From the NCBI RefSeq assembly GCF_050908995.1, contig NC_135124.1:7502001-7566000 (forward strand): DNA of 64,000 nt, given 5' to 3'. The position numbers and the translations under genes were made by a program. How positions within the stretch are numbered: position 1 is the first letter of the stretch; each line of letters begins with the position of its first letter. Positions 39,601-52,555 of the stretch are shown piece after piece. The notes under the pieces are model-generated. The model was not told the origin of the DNA and did no database searches. It saw only the letters and a program-made list of their open reading frames with translations. Origin of the DNA: Andrena cerasifolii. Its lineage: Eukaryota; Arthropoda; Insecta; Hymenoptera; Andrenidae.

Positions 39601-40980
39601 CAACGACACCTGTTACTTTAAATAGCTCTTTTATTTTTATTATAATAAAGTAACTTTACAAATTATAAATATATATATAGTGATATAGATATAGTGGGAA
39701 ATTAATTTTAATAAGCCTTGTAATTTCTAAACTTTAATTTCTACGCTGGTCACATAATTACATGAGACACACTCGCATCAAACTTATGTATTTATCTTCT
39801 TATCAGAATCTACTTTGAATGGTTATCACTTTGTACAAGTGTCTTGATAAGATACCCTATAATATTAGGGTTAGTGTTATCAAGAACATATACCAATCTA
39901 TGTTAAGATTGAGGAATTCGAAATGTTCTATACTAAATACTTTTAACATGAATAATTGATTCAAGTTTTAAGATTATAATATTGTAAATAATTATTGAAT
40001 GACTTCATGTTCCAGTTGAAAAAGTCGTGGTGAACTTAAAATTTCTTCTCATTTTTTTTTATAATGGAAAGTTGTGATAGCTCGCCATGTATAGTGCGTT
40101 CGTTTTAAATAACCTCAGCAGCCTAAGAAGTAAAAATTATTTAAAAGATTATAAGTGGCTTCGATTTCTCACAGTGCATTATGCGGTCCCATCTCGAGCC
40201 GTATAGCGTCCATCCGAATCAATCTTTGTAAATTCCGCAGTGATAGCCCCATTAAGTAAAAGCAAAAGAATTAAGATCACGTGCAGAAGGAACATTAACC
40301 TCAGCCTCCCTTCGTATGTCCCTCAAGCACCCCATCGATCGTCCGATCGGAACACAAGGAAAACCAAAGTTTCTCAGCTGGCGAACCGAACCGTGGAGAA
40401 CGATCGCAAATTTCTTGAGGCAAATGGGGCACGGGCCACGAAATACGAGAGTATTAAAATGCCCACGGCCTCTCGTGAAACTTATCAGCGACGTTGAGAA
40501 ATACGCTGATTACAGGACTAATTACGAGGATCCAGCGCATACACGTCGTCGACACGATAACGCGACGAGCATTGCGAGACGACCAGAGATTCCACTTTGT
40601 TGACAACGATGAATCCCGCTACGAAATAATATTATCGCGGGGGGCACCATGCTATTCGAGCACGATCACGAAGCCTTCAGGTGACAAAGACCAACAACCA
40701 CTATCTGACGATGACCCTTTCAGTTCTCCAAAGTTAAGATCCTTCTTAAAAGGACTCGTCGTCCTCCCGTTTCTTGCCCCCACCCTCCTTGCCGCGAGAC
40801 CCGCTATCGTCTACCGGGACGAGATAACCGGGGCCGAACGAGGATGCCTTAAGGGGTTACACACACCTTAAGAGCGTTCCCTGAAAAACTTACAGGATTA
40901 TCGTCGCCCGGGGAATAAAAATAGACCCAGGCAAAGCTCGCGCGACAGCTACGTCGTTTGCGCGTGTAGCAGAAATTGTG
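36601..40980. other. non-coding, with two unrecognised open frames
   Basis: 36627-37130 (plus, 167 codons) and 37607-37972 (minus, 121 codons) are open without known domains. Neither is bounded by convincing splice sites or a start context. 40.2-40.9 kb has overlapping plus-strand frames (85-125 codons) and is likewise unassigned. Confidence 0.45.
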
Positions 40981-43900
40981 TTACACGGTTTGAAAGAGTG
41001 CTAGACACTATTAGGTAGCCCACTGTTCACTGGCTTCATGACTCTATCGTACCAATTTATTAGTGATTTATTGGTTTTAGAGATCTTAAGATTGATAGCT
41101 TTGTTGACTTAATGGGTGTATTGGTTTGTACGCGAGGCTTTTCTTCTTTAGGGGATTGTGTGAAGTTCTTGGGTTTTGGAGAACTGAGAATGTCGTTTAA
41201 ATGGACTCGGATTTTTAGGTCTTAATTTGACTGTGAGGATATAGAATGATATTTAAATTTAATCGAGTATTTTCTTAGAATTAGTTTTCCGCCTGATGGT
41301 TCACGTGAAACAGAGTACTATTGGGTTGTGTCTTGTATGGTGAAATAGTTTAGATAAAAACACAGAAAGACAGACTATTAAGTATTTAATTTCCACTGTA
41401 CCACATTTATAGCAATAAATTATCTCAGAATTCTGTATAAAATGTTTAAATTCCTGAGCCGTCAAAAGTCGACGTTACATTAATTACCTAATTAAAATTT
41501 TTAATCGAACTTTCGCTACGTACTTAATTACCATCTATTATTCTCTTTGATTGGCATACGAGGGAACTGAATGATTTACAAAAGTAATCGAGTATCCCGT
41601 CGAAATAATTTTTATATATTAACTCGTTGTATGAAAAGTCTGACACTAATTGCTCGATTCAGTTTTGTAATTCGATCTATCGCTATTAACTACCTTAGAT
41701 TAATTTTAATATCGAAAAGTAGGTCTCGCCATAATTTCGCGAGTTCCCTGCGAAACCTTTCTTTAACTCTTTGCAACTTGAAAAGAATTGGCTTTGTGCC
41801 TCACAACCAATAGTACCGTGGATGTTTTGTAAAGAGAGTACACCTCAGGCTTTCTGCAGCATCTACTTTTAATTCTTTGAGGAAGAAGGGTCTCTCCTTG
41901 TATTCTACTCGCAGACTCTACAGGGAATAGTTGTAATCTACAAATCCATACCTTCCATGCAACAAGCGATTTCAAATAACAGATTTCTTTAAAACAGAGA
42001 AAAGAAAATGGAAGTAGAGAATGATTCTTCATTAATGGGAACTTCTCTAAGAGGAAGGATCGTGATTTAAAAATAGAAGAACAGTTCAATCTTTCTCAAT
42101 CAACTTCTTTACACAACATATATACAATTACACACTAATTATATCTTTTCGGTAGAAAACGATGACACAGAGCCTACTAAATATCTAATCTTCGACTGAC
42201 AACGAGGCACTAACAATAAGACACCATCCAAGTCCAATAGTAGCTAAGTAGTGTTCTCGAATAGCCCCAAAAATCACTCTGCTCTGTAAAAGCAAGCCTA
42301 AGCTGTCAAAGCAAAGATCATGCTATAGATTATAGAATTAATACTTTCTATACATTAAAAACATCACCTCGACGTGAAAACACGCCGATGCCACTGGAGT
42401 TCAATGAATCATGTATTCAATAAAATTCAATTTAAGAATGCAATGAATCATATAACAACAAAAAGGATATGTATCTTCCTGAAAATCAAAGATAAATCCA
42501 GCCCCTAAAATAATTCAATCAAATCATCACATCTAGTCCAGCCATTAGATGGCCTAACAAACCTACGCACAAACAGGTGGATCATGCATCAGTATCGCAT
42601 AAAACCGTTAAACATCAAACCGTTAAACGCTCACGGAAACGAAGAAGAAGAGGTCGAGGGAAAGGAATCCAATCTCCGCGGTGACGAGCAAGTTTAGTCC
42701 CCCCTCTCCCTGAGGGTACGATCGAGTCCGCGGAAAGCTCCTCTAGCGGAGGCAGCTCCCGAGTGTTGTGCATGCCCCCTTAGCGCTGGTTTACCATAAT
42801 GGAGCCACGTTTTCTCCGTGGCGCTGGGAATTATTTACTCGCGACGAGAATGCGGAGGGGCACTCGTTGTAAGAACAGCCCGAGGTCTCACCTACCGACG
42901 GCGCCGTAATCCGCGTCGAGAGATTCAGCGAACGAAAGATGCCCCTCCAGCTGCCCCCTCCGCCGCGGATCTCGTTCTACACCCAGGAGATATCATTACG
43001 CAGATAAAACCGCATTGCTGAAAGGCTGGCGAGCTAATCGACTCGTCGCGCACCTTCCTCGAAACTCGCGCTTCCTCGAAATCTTTCGGGTCGCGGAGGG
43101 GGAGAGGAGAGGGCAGCGCGCGGAATGGCGATGCCTGCCGATCAGAGCAAGGAATCCTGATAAGGGTTGCAGGCGACGTTCCCTAACGGGCGTCGGGATA
43201 CGGGCGCGGAGGCGAATCGGTATTCCCCGTTGGCAGCACCCCTCTCGACGCAGGAATTCGGTGATAAAGCTGATCGATTCGTTGCTGCGCTGAGCGCTGA
43301 TCCCCGGAATAGAGACATTCTCCGTTGGCACACCGGGGTGTTCCTGTTCTGGTGCGCTGCTTTTGGCAAGTTGACACCGCTGATGCTCTTCTTCGCGGAG
43401 TTTTGTTCATAGAAGTTGAACTTTCGAGGATGGAAGTAAAGTCTGAAGTCGCCAATCGCAGGAAATGTCTCCTGCGAGAACACCCCAATCGCCATTAACC
43501 AAGATGGATGTTCCGTTGCTTCGACGTTGTTAGGAAGCCCACTACCTGCGCACAGGACCCTCACTCGTGCTAGAAAGATGTGTCTTCTTCACCAGCGGTA
43601 CCTCAAAAACTGTTCCTTCCCCGGCTAACCTCATACGCTGGTCAGTGTAGGAGGACTGTAACAATATTAAGGATAAGTTTATCCGGACCCACCAGATGCA
43701 ACATTTCTAGAAGCCTTTCTGCGCACATGGGACCATTACTTTTAGATATTTCTAATGCACACGGGACCGCCATTCGGACATACAAGTAAAAGCCTGACGA
43801 ACCCCACAAGATACTTAGAATACGACTTCATCATTCCCTTACTCGACCCATCTCGCGTCTAGCTCCGAAGTGTAAAAGCGTGTCACGTATTTAAAATGAA

Positions 43901-46740
43901 GTGTGTTAGTTATTGCTAGTTAAAACGCGAGTGCTTTCCTAGATCCTCGCAACGTCCCTCGGACTACGCTTGCTGGAGCTACAGAGGCTACGAGTAAGAA
44001 CCCGGGGAGGAGAGAAAAGCGTCGAGGGAGAACATAATGCTATCGGAAGCTGGCCATCCGCGGGTAAGAAGACAAGCAAGCGAGAGAAGAAGCGGAGGCA
44101 GCCAGGAGGCTTGATGAACGTGCCCGTTTATATCTACCGGCTGGAACCACCGAACGGGCAGCCGGTCGACGCCGAATTCCGCCGCTTTCCAATAATTTTA
44201 TTTTTGCTTTTAATGCGCCGTCCGCGATGGAATCGTGCAAGGCCTACCTGGCGGCGGTTGATGGCGCTTCTTGATACTAGATAAAGGCCGAGGAGCGGCC
44301 GGGTTGCCTCTCCTCGTGGCCCTCTCTTCAGCGGCCGCTTTCTCTTCCCTCTTCGCCCGCTGCCCCGATGGACGCGCGTAACCGCGACTCTGTGTACGCG
44401 AGGAAGATGGCATCGTCCCCCGAACCAGCAAGATTGCCTCTTCGACGGCCCGTACACTCTGCCTACCGAAACATCGCCCCTGATTTCTGGATATTTATTG
44501 CCGCGCCCCTGAGCCACGCACCGATGCCTCGTTTGCTGCTTGCCTTTTAACGCCGCGCAACCGATTGATCCGAATTCTTTGGCGGATTGGGGATTCCTTT
44601 GCGAGATAGGGTGCTGGCAGCCTTGTTCCTCTGAATTCGTTTGGTCGCGTTAGGAAACGGGCTGCCTTCGCGTTGCGAGGATGATGAAGTTAGGAGTTGG
44701 TGATTAGGATTCGGCTCAGGAGATGGGGATTGTAGTTTCAGGATTCGTGAGCTAGAGGGAATTGGATACTGATTTCGGTGCTTTGAAGGATGGTTACGAG
44801 GTAAGGACAAATGTATTTCTAACGCCGAAATTGTAGGTACGAAATGAGATAATTTTTTAGATACTTAGGTATGCATGTCTGTGCGAAATTTTGAAATTAA
44901 GTTTTGAGGTACAAGGATAAGTAGAATTGAATTATCATAGTTACATGAAACGTCCTCGAGACAAAAATTTGTCTTGTACGAGATTATGATTCGAAATTGT
45001 CTTTAAAGGAAGAAAGATACAAGATGAAACGTAGAACTTACGCCTATATCTACTTTACCAGAAAACTACTGTACCTATAACCAGAGGCAAAATTAACAAA
45101 ATAACACAACTAGAAAATTTAATATTCCGTGGCACCCTTGGCAAACATGATTGCCGATTAGCATTTAATACTCAACAAGTTACCAACACTCGTCGACTCC
45201 TACATTGTAAAGCGCAGTTCCATCTAAGAAGTACTCACCTAGGTCCTGATCACCATCGTTAATCGACAGGAAAAAAGAAAGAGCGAATATTTCCAGCATC
45301 GAGTTAAAAAGCCATGAAAAACGATTCAACGGCAAAGTTTGGAATACAGTTCCATCTTTCGCAATCGGTTTCTGGATCGATGCTCTTACACCACCCTTTT
45401 TAAATGGTCCTGTTAAACCTACAACTCCGACAGAGGCTCGGATGCACCGTATTATGAAAGGAGGATCCGTTCGAAGGGGCTCATGAATAACAAATGCGTT
45501 CGGTGGTTATTTCTCACGGCGCTGAAGGTTTCCACGAACGCGGAATTCCACACCCCCGCCAAGAGGGGGCTGCGCGGAGGAATATCGAGAGGGCGGTAAA
45601 TAATATCCACGCGTGTACAGGCGTCAAGCGATAAATCAGCGGACGGCGTGACAGGAAATTGAACTTTCGGGAATACTTATGCCCTCGTGATTATTCATGT
45701 CGATAGTACGCGTTTTGCTAAGTGAAAAGGGCCGAGGGGAAGAATGGCCGACATCATATTTTAGGCAGCGTCGTTGGCAATAAATAACGCGCCGCTATTT
45801 TGCTCGATTCGTACACGCGAGGACGCCAGTGGGACCAGCAGAAAAGGTGCCTTTCGTGAAGTGTTTTCTGTTTCTTTCCCTTCTCGAAATATGATTCAAT
45901 GATACATTCAATTTCTCCTGCTTTTGTGGGGCGCGACGCAGAGTGTAAAAGAATCTCGAATAACCTGGAAAATGGCGTATAATCCAGAAACTCCCTTTGA
46001 GATTCAATCAAATTCCAACAAAATACTGCAACCCCAACCCATTAGGCTACCAGTACCTAAAGTACTCTTGCGATACCAACAGAAGAGTTTGAGCGTTTGT
46101 GGATCAAGTCGATGGAGATTCTTCAAAATTCTGCGCTGAAACGTCGCCTTCTCTGATGACGGCAGTTTCTGAAAAATAATGAAACCCTTGAGGAGGTGCT
46201 CTCGTGGCTGCAGCCAGGCTACTTTGTAATGCGATCAGCTTTGGTCGCGGGCCAAGCCGCGACGACGACTCGCATCTGCGACTCTAACTCGGGGGAAATT
46301 TATGTGCGGGCTGCTTCCACCCTCTGACACACGGAGGCGAAGCACGTGGACACCGACGGTTGTAAACCACCTCTTAGAAACTTACCACCCGTGATCCAGC
46401 AAACGCAACTTCGTTGAGTTAATTACACCGCGCGGAACTTTACGTCTCGGTGATATTACATCGCGAGGACTTTCTTCGCTGGCGACACTCGCTATTTGCT
46501 TTATGCTCGTCATCCGCCTCATTCTGGGTTACCTTTTGCGCGTCGCTGTCATTCCGGAGCGTTGTCTCTTCGTTCGAAACTCCACTACGGTGAATTTGGG
46601 TGCTGGATAATTTTTTTGCGGCAGTTTAACGCTTTTGATTTGATACAATGAAGGATAAAATATTTTAATAGAGAAAATAAGGATATAGGTACACTGTAGT
46701 AAACTTGCTCGAAATATTCACCAAAATCTACACATGGATA
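40981..46740. other. non-coding; CpG-rich patches at 42.7-43.5 and 43.95-44.6 kb
   Basis: The two GC-rich patches have frames open on both strands (up to 140 codons), which fits composition rather than coding. No CpG-island promoter element such as a TATA box/initiator pair is evident. The rest is AT-rich and empty. Confidence 0.5.
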
Positions 46741-46755
46741 TTATTTATCGTTTAA

Positions 46756-47469
46756 GGGGTTGTGCGTAATCAGCTGCCGAAAAAGAACGTGATTTTCGGT
46801 GATTTTTTGTGGAATATCTACTGTATATTTTTTACAACTATTCGCTTTTATAACAGTACATATATATGCAGCGACTCTCTGTAATTTTGTAACAGAGAAA
46901 ACATTTAAAAAATGAACGAATAACAGCCATTTCTGCGGAAGCTGTTTTGATATCGGTGACCAAGATATTTCGAAAACCGCTGTACCGTTTGATCTAAATT
47001 TTTGCAGAGTTCTGTTATATACTAAAGACTAGTAGATGACCGAAGGATTTTTTATTTTAACAAAAACTCTATTTTTAATTAACAAAAAACAAACAATTCA
47101 GACATCGAGAAATCATGGTTTTCCTTTAAACGGCCGCCATTTTGTTAAAAATGAACTTCTCGAAGAACCCTTCGTTCATCTACTGGATTCAACCATATAC
47201 TAACAGAATCTTTTTGAACTTTTAATTTTAGATGATCCGGCTCAGAGAAATCGTGCTCACCGCACAGCACGTTTATCAAAACAGCTTCCGCGAGAAGGGC
47301 TGTTATTCGTTCATTCCTTAATGTTTTTCTATAAAAAAAATTACTGAGAGTTACTGCACATATGTACTTTTAAAATGAACGAATAGTCTTTAAAAACATG
47401 TAGTAGATATTCCACAAAAAAATTCCCGAAAATTGCATTCTTTTTCGCCAGCTGACCAGGCATCATCCC
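46756..47469. mobile_element. 714-bp near-complete palindrome flanked by TTAA (non-autonomous DNA transposon)
   Basis: The element begins GGGGTTGTGCGTAATCAGCTG and ends with the complement of GGGATGATGCCTGGTCAGCTG, and TTAA flanks both sides (46752-46755 and 47470-47473). The arms align along almost their whole length: GTGGAATATCTACT, CAGTAACTCTCAGTAATTT against CAGCGACTCTCTGTAATTT, AATGAACGAATAACAGCC and GCGGAAGCTGTTTTGAT occur in both arms, and further inward GATCTAA/GATCATCTAA and AGTAGATGANCGAAGG also match. There is no protein-coding content. TTAA duplications are typical of piggyBac and Sola3 superfamilies, but the GGG terminus is not the canonical piggyBac CCC, so the family is left open. 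Substantial arm divergence indicates an old insertion. Confidence 0.85.
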
Positions 47470-47479
47470 TTAAATAAGA

Positions 47480-49225
47480 AGGTGGAATCGTAAAAGTTTA
47501 AATTAAAAGCGCAAATCAAGAAGGAAATATCAACTTTAAGCAGATTCTCAAATTCCCCGATTGCTTACTTACACGGGAGTTATCAAAGAGTCCAGATTAT
47601 CATGATTTAGTCATAGGAAGTTCTGTTAATTAAGTCGACGGCGGTAAAGGCATCGGTTTGAGAAGCTGCTCCATCCCCTGCGTGCGTATCGCGAGAGGTT
47701 GAGGATTAAGCCGACCAGCAACCCACTACCCAGACAAGAATGACTATGAAACCGTGTTGTCAACTACAATCTTCTATCCCCTGTGCAGTGACGTCTTGTT
47801 ATCGCAGTCTTATTACATCGTAAGCTGGTGTCGTAAGCTTCAGGATGATACGGATTGCAGCTTCCAGTTTCTCCGCGATGCCTTTGTATACCTTGTTACA
47901 GGCAAGGCGCGTTGTATTCTTACCAAGTTTACTAATATAGTTGAAATTTATAATCCCCAAGAACCACGGATCTTGGCAGTGTTCCATCGTGCAGGCTTAA
48001 GGTCTATAAAACCCTCTAAATCTTTAGATACATCTAAAGTCACGGACAACGCCGCGCTCTGCGCTTCAGCTTGATAAAACGGTATCATAATAGACGAAGA
48101 GAAAGTTGAGTCCTTGATTCAACAACTAGAAACCTCAAGCGTTGAAATGCTTTTTTAAAATATTCATTGCGACCATTTCTCGCGGAGATGCAGCCATTTG
48201 AAAATGACCAAAATTTCCGGGAAATTATAGTGATACTTTAATGCTGTCCAGCAGTGTACATGTATAAAACCATCGAAAAGGAAACGCCTATGTCATAGTA
48301 ACTGTTATGACGAAATAGAAAATACGTCAGAACTTAGAAAATTGACACATCTATGATAGTATACCTATTCACATTACTATCCATTTTTGGTATTGTTACT
48401 TGTATCATTCTTTATGAAATACAGAATAATCACAATGAGGAAGTGGGTGTTCCAGTATCCGAACGATCGTGTCTCTCTTATTAATTCGGATAGCGAAGTT
48501 TCTACTGTAAGAAAAATATTTTTAAAAAACGTATTTCGTTTACTTTCACTCCACTTGCTACAATTTTTTAATTGTACATTTCGCCCGTAGATCTCGGTTA
48601 GGCACAAAGTGTAATCACGTCGGAGAGACGGAGGAGCCATCGGTATTTCGAGGGCATATTAACCCTATCGATGATGCCGCGGTTACCTGGGTAGGTACTG
48701 TAATTACGGTAATGTTATGCGCGCTAATTGGAGGATTTTGTGAGACCCGATAAAAACGAGATTACTCTGTGTTTCCGTTGCTGGTGCGTGTATCGTGTAT
48801 CGGTTATCCAAGAAATTGGCTATCGGCGTATTCTTCCTCGTCCCGGGGCCCATTATCTCCGCGCAAAAAGTTAGTAAATCATCCGCGATGCAATCTACTC
48901 CCGTGAGCCGTTGCCCGTGGCTCCGTAATGAAAGAGCGCCAATAGGATAATGTTCGTCTGTAGTTTTTTAATTAATCGCAATGGACGAGAATCGTTGGTC
49001 CTGGCGGGTTAAGCGGCTGTATAATTTGCACTTGTTGGCCCAGGGAACAGTTCCATCCTGATACCCTCGCGCCACAGTGTCAGAATTGCTGTTAACGGTG
49101 CTGGGGTAATGATCAGCGAGACTTGCTTCACCGAATGACTCCTCTTTTTATGCAGGCTGTAAAATAAATTATGTGTAATGATTCACACAGGTGATTCGAC
49201 ACCTCTGGATCGGTGGAGATCTGTT
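47480..49225. other. non-coding; possible eroded coding scrap at 47.75-48.07 kb
   Basis: 47754-48074 has a 106-codon plus-strand frame, and the opposite strand is also open in more than one register. The sequence has the balanced composition of old coding DNA, but I recognise no family. 48.6-49.1 kb is moderately GC-rich with TAATTA words and no gene. Confidence 0.4.
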
Positions 49226-49229
49226 GAAC

Positions 49230-49463
49230 AAATGTGCCGCAAAATTGATCTCCATCTCGAAATTCAAGATCCATTTTTGTTACAATATGTTCCACTTGCT
49301 GGAAGGATGAAAACATAAAAAAGTGTCAAGGGGGAGCATTTTTGGTGTTCGTTGTTTGGAATTGGATAGTTCCTTTGACACTTTTTCTCATTTCAGTCGT
49401 ACACGTTACAATGAAAACAGGGACCCTGAAGTTCAAGGTCAATGTCAATTTTGCGGTACACTT
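49230..49463. mobile_element. diverged foldback element next to the NUMT
   Basis: The reverse complement of about 49230-49335 aligns with about 49375-49463. Shared blocks, with mismatches, include TTGACACTTTTT, CATTTCAG/CATCCTTCCAG, GTTACAATG/GTAACAAAAATGG and GTCAATTTTGCGGTACA/ATCAATTTTGCGGCACA. The centre of about 40 bp holds AGCATTTTTGGTGTTCG. There is no open frame with homology and no clear target duplication. Divergence is higher than in the other foldbacks, so the ends are approximate. Confidence 0.65.
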
Positions 49464-49472
49464 TACCATGAA

Positions 49473-50020
49473 AATAAATAATAATATATAAATATTAAAT
49501 ATGTACAACATCAAATTTCAAAAACCAACAGAAGAGCCAAAACAGATCAACATTAATAAACCAATATCCCCCAACCGATTACACAAAGTTGTCAGCATCC
49601 CAAAATTGTAAGAAACGTCTCTTTGACAGTAAATAATTGAACTGTAAGGAATTAAACCTAACCTCAAAAGAATCCTCAAAATATGTGTTCTTATAATCAT
49701 AAAACACATAGATAAAACAAACAAAACAAATTAAATACTTCAACCGATCAATAGTATTATCCGCTGCTATATAGTCCATTCTATATAATAAAACTAATGA
49801 AGAAATAACCAAAACCACCCTTAAAAAAACTAATCTAATATAGTCAATATAAATTATCATTCTAAAATTTATAAAACCAAATACGTAAATAGTTCACTCT
49901 AGAACTCACAAAAATACATGCATATACATAAATACACCTAGAATTATAAATACTACTCCTAGAGGAAACATAAAACAACACAAAAATTATTATTCTAAAA
50001 ACTTCGAATAAATACACTAT
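49473..50020 (-). pseudogene. nad5: NUMT: nuclear copy of mitochondrial nad5 (5' part)
   Basis: On the minus strand this AT-rich block encodes the N-terminal third of NADH dehydrogenase subunit 5, a membrane subunit of respiratory complex I. It is only coherent in the invertebrate mitochondrial code: TGA falls at Trp positions, AGA and AGG at Ser positions and ATA at Met positions. Recognisable family stretches are YIDYI-LVFL-VVLVISSLVLLY near 49.80 kb, then a T-rich point near 49.70 kb where the frame shifts, then FVLSMCFMI, LGLI-YSSIIYCQ, DVSYNFGMLT, NRLGDIGLLMLICF down to about 49.52 kb. A few residues of the family's GWDGLGL segment appear deleted. Another frame break lies near 49.99 kb. 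With the nuclear code it is full of stops and cannot be functional, so it is a mitochondrial insertion. Outer borders are approximate: the low end abuts a foldback element, the high end fades near 50.02 kb. Confidence 0.9.
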
Positions 50021-50284
50021 TTTGTGTATTACAAACATTTGTAGATATACAATATTCTGAGAGATGTATTGATAATTTTGAGATAAAAATTCCGAGAATA
50101 CGAACACAATTCGTTTCCCAAATGATCGTTGAACGTTCGGAAGTTCAAGGTATCTCATAAACAAATAACGGGACATTCCGTTTTTCTCCCTTCTCCCTGA
50201 TTGAGCAAACTTCGTCCCGACAACTGGCTGGAAACTCCTTGTTTTCACGATCACCGTTCCGCTCTTTTCCCCCCAGTGTTGGGT

Positions 50285-51125
50285 TCAAAAGTCGTAAACG
50301 AAAGTAACGAAAGTGACTTCGGGGGTTCGCGAACGGAAAAAGAGAATGGGACAGTAAGAGCAAAGACCAGAAAAAGGAGAAAGGGGAAGGGAGACTGGAT
50401 TGCGTGGAAACAGTAACATTGAAGTAGCGGGAAGTATAGAAATCAGGGATTCAGGAAACAGTGAAAAAGCAAACGCGAGGAAGGATACGATAAATATTGT
50501 TGTTAACATTGGTCGTTGAAGTAGCACCAAAGAACAAGCAAGCGAGATAGATGTAAAGTAAATAAACGAGGAAACTGGTGGAGCCACCCAGTGCTGATTT
50601 CGAACAACTTTAAAAAATAAAAATGTTGAACAGAGAAAAGAATGCGGGTGGAGCAAAGGGAATAAAAATGATAATAAAAAGGTAAATGACACAATGTAAA
50701 TAAGAACTCGTAAGAACTGACTTTCACGAACAAGCCAAGAATCATTAACTTAAAGCAGCGTACAATCAAGTTCAATGAAACACACACGTGTATTACCTAT
50801 ATAATTTCAAAATCAATCTACTCAGAAACGAAGCCTAACGCGATACCATGTTGTCCGACGTCGATTTATTTTTTCGAGAAGTAGTACCTACCTTCTCTCC
50901 GCTCGCACCTCGTATTTTGGGAAGTCCTTGGTATCTAAATTTAGGACGATGCAATCAGAATCGTGGAATCCCGAAGCGACGGTCGAAGGAACGAAGAAGA
51001 AAAAAGACAGGAAACGAGGTGAAAGAAGAGACACCGCTTCAAAAGGAAGAAAAGGCGAACGGGTCCAGGAACAAGGGACAAAAAGGGGACGGTCAAAAGC
51101 GAGGAAGACAAGGATGCGTACGGCT
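50285..51125 (+). repeat. purine-rich (GA) low-complexity tract
   Basis: The plus strand is strongly purine-biased in two blocks, about 50285-50700 and 50940-51125. For example, 50341-50400 has 51 purines in 60 positions and 51001-51060 has 48 in 60. A less biased AT-rich stretch separates them. Open frames here are K/R/E-rich on one strand and F/L/S-rich on the other, which is a by-product of the bias. Confidence 0.7.
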
Positions 51126-51606
51126 ATCTGACACAATGGCGAATGTGGGTGCGCGTAAGTAATGCATGCTCACATTGTTTATCGCCCCGTTGGCTTGTTG
51201 CTGTGGGCCATTGCACACGCGAAACAACTGGCACACGTGTCCACCCACCTGTGTATGACGGTGGGTGTGGGTTACTCAACGACTCCCACGCGTCCGCTGG
51301 CGTTTCGATGGCGAAACGTGAAAACGCAGCGACGAAACGCGCCGCTGTAGCTTGGCTAATTCGCTGTTGTGCCATGAAAATCGTGGCGAAGAAAAAGGGC
51401 TGACTGTGACGATACACTCGAGTGTGATATGCATCGCATGGTCGAGGTTACGTTCCAGTCACCTGAATTATGTTATTTTTCTAGATTATTTGAACAAATT
51501 TGGAAAACAAATTTGGAATCAAAGGGCTAGGAAAATCTGGAAATAAATACTTAATCATCGACGATGTCATAGCACAGTGGGCCTTGGAAGGGGTAATTAG
51601 ATTCAA

Positions 51607-51788
51607 CCCTTTACGGTCTGTAATTATTATACGCTAAAATATGGTGTTCTTTTATTAAAATCTTGAGGACTATAAAAATATTATTGTACGACATTGAAGG
51701 TGATATATACATAGATAGGTACTTCGGATATAGGGCTCACGGGAGTAAACTCGATGGCGTGATACTCTGGGCATAGAATCGCAAAGGG
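51607..51788. mobile_element. piggyBac-type MITE (CCCTTT ends, TTAA site)
   Basis: The right end reads GCAAAGGG followed by TTAA (51789-51792). The left end reads CCCTTTACGGTC preceded by TCAA, probably a mutated TTAA. CCCTTT termini at TTAA sites are characteristic of piggyBac-like MITEs widespread in insects. The 182-bp interior is AT-rich with no coding capacity. Only about 8-12 bp of the ends match, so the call is moderate. Confidence 0.6.
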
Positions 51789-52471
51789 TTAACACGTTCA
51801 AGTGAATTACGATTATAGTCACCAAATTTTTAGTGAGTTTTAGGTGAAAGCTGATTATGCATGCGTGAACATGTCGAAATATCTACGTTAGGTATCATAT
51901 TCTGCGCAAAAATATTTCATGGAATGAATGATTAAACTCATTAAACTGTTTAAATTAATTTATTCCATGCATATAGGTATACCAATGTAGCTGAAAGCGT
52001 ATTAATTTAGAATTATTAATGCCGAATGGTGAAATATACGTATACTGTCTCTAAAGTTCATAATTCAAACAATTTTCGATATTGTTAAACATTGCGGGAC
52101 AATGTATTCTAAAAGGGAATAAATTGAGGTTGTAGTCTACTGATGGGCTGAAATCTATAAATCAAAATTAAAGAACGTGCTCGGTAATTGACAGGTATTC
52201 GCTGTTTAGCTACATTAATTACACACAAATCAGCGAGTAAGAGGAGTATATCGTTTTTAGGAGAGTGGACAAATTTTTCATAATAAAGTTTTATGGAATT
52301 AAATATTAAAAACATACACATGGTATTTGCAGCTGGCCCTATTATCATTTCATCACCATTCAAAGCACGCTGGCACTTGCACAACTAGTTTTACTATCTT
52401 GAGCTTCTTTAAATAGACGACATGTTAGCACGGTGTGATCATTGGGTGCTACTTTAGGTTTCTGCTCACAG

Positions 52472-52555
52472 ATGGCCAAGCTGTTAACCGTATTCTCGCA
52501 GGAGAAATACCTCGGTGCTTGCTTGATATTGGATCGTCGTGGCTGGAGAAACTAA
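52472..52555 (+). pseudogene. possible non-LTR reverse transcriptase scrap
   Basis: The short frame ends with EKYLGACLILDRRGWRN and then a stop. K-YLG-x-LD-R is the conserved block after the palm of R1/Jockey-type reverse transcriptases. No other RT motif (FADD/YADD, SPxL) is seen on either side, so this may be coincidence. Confidence 0.2.
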
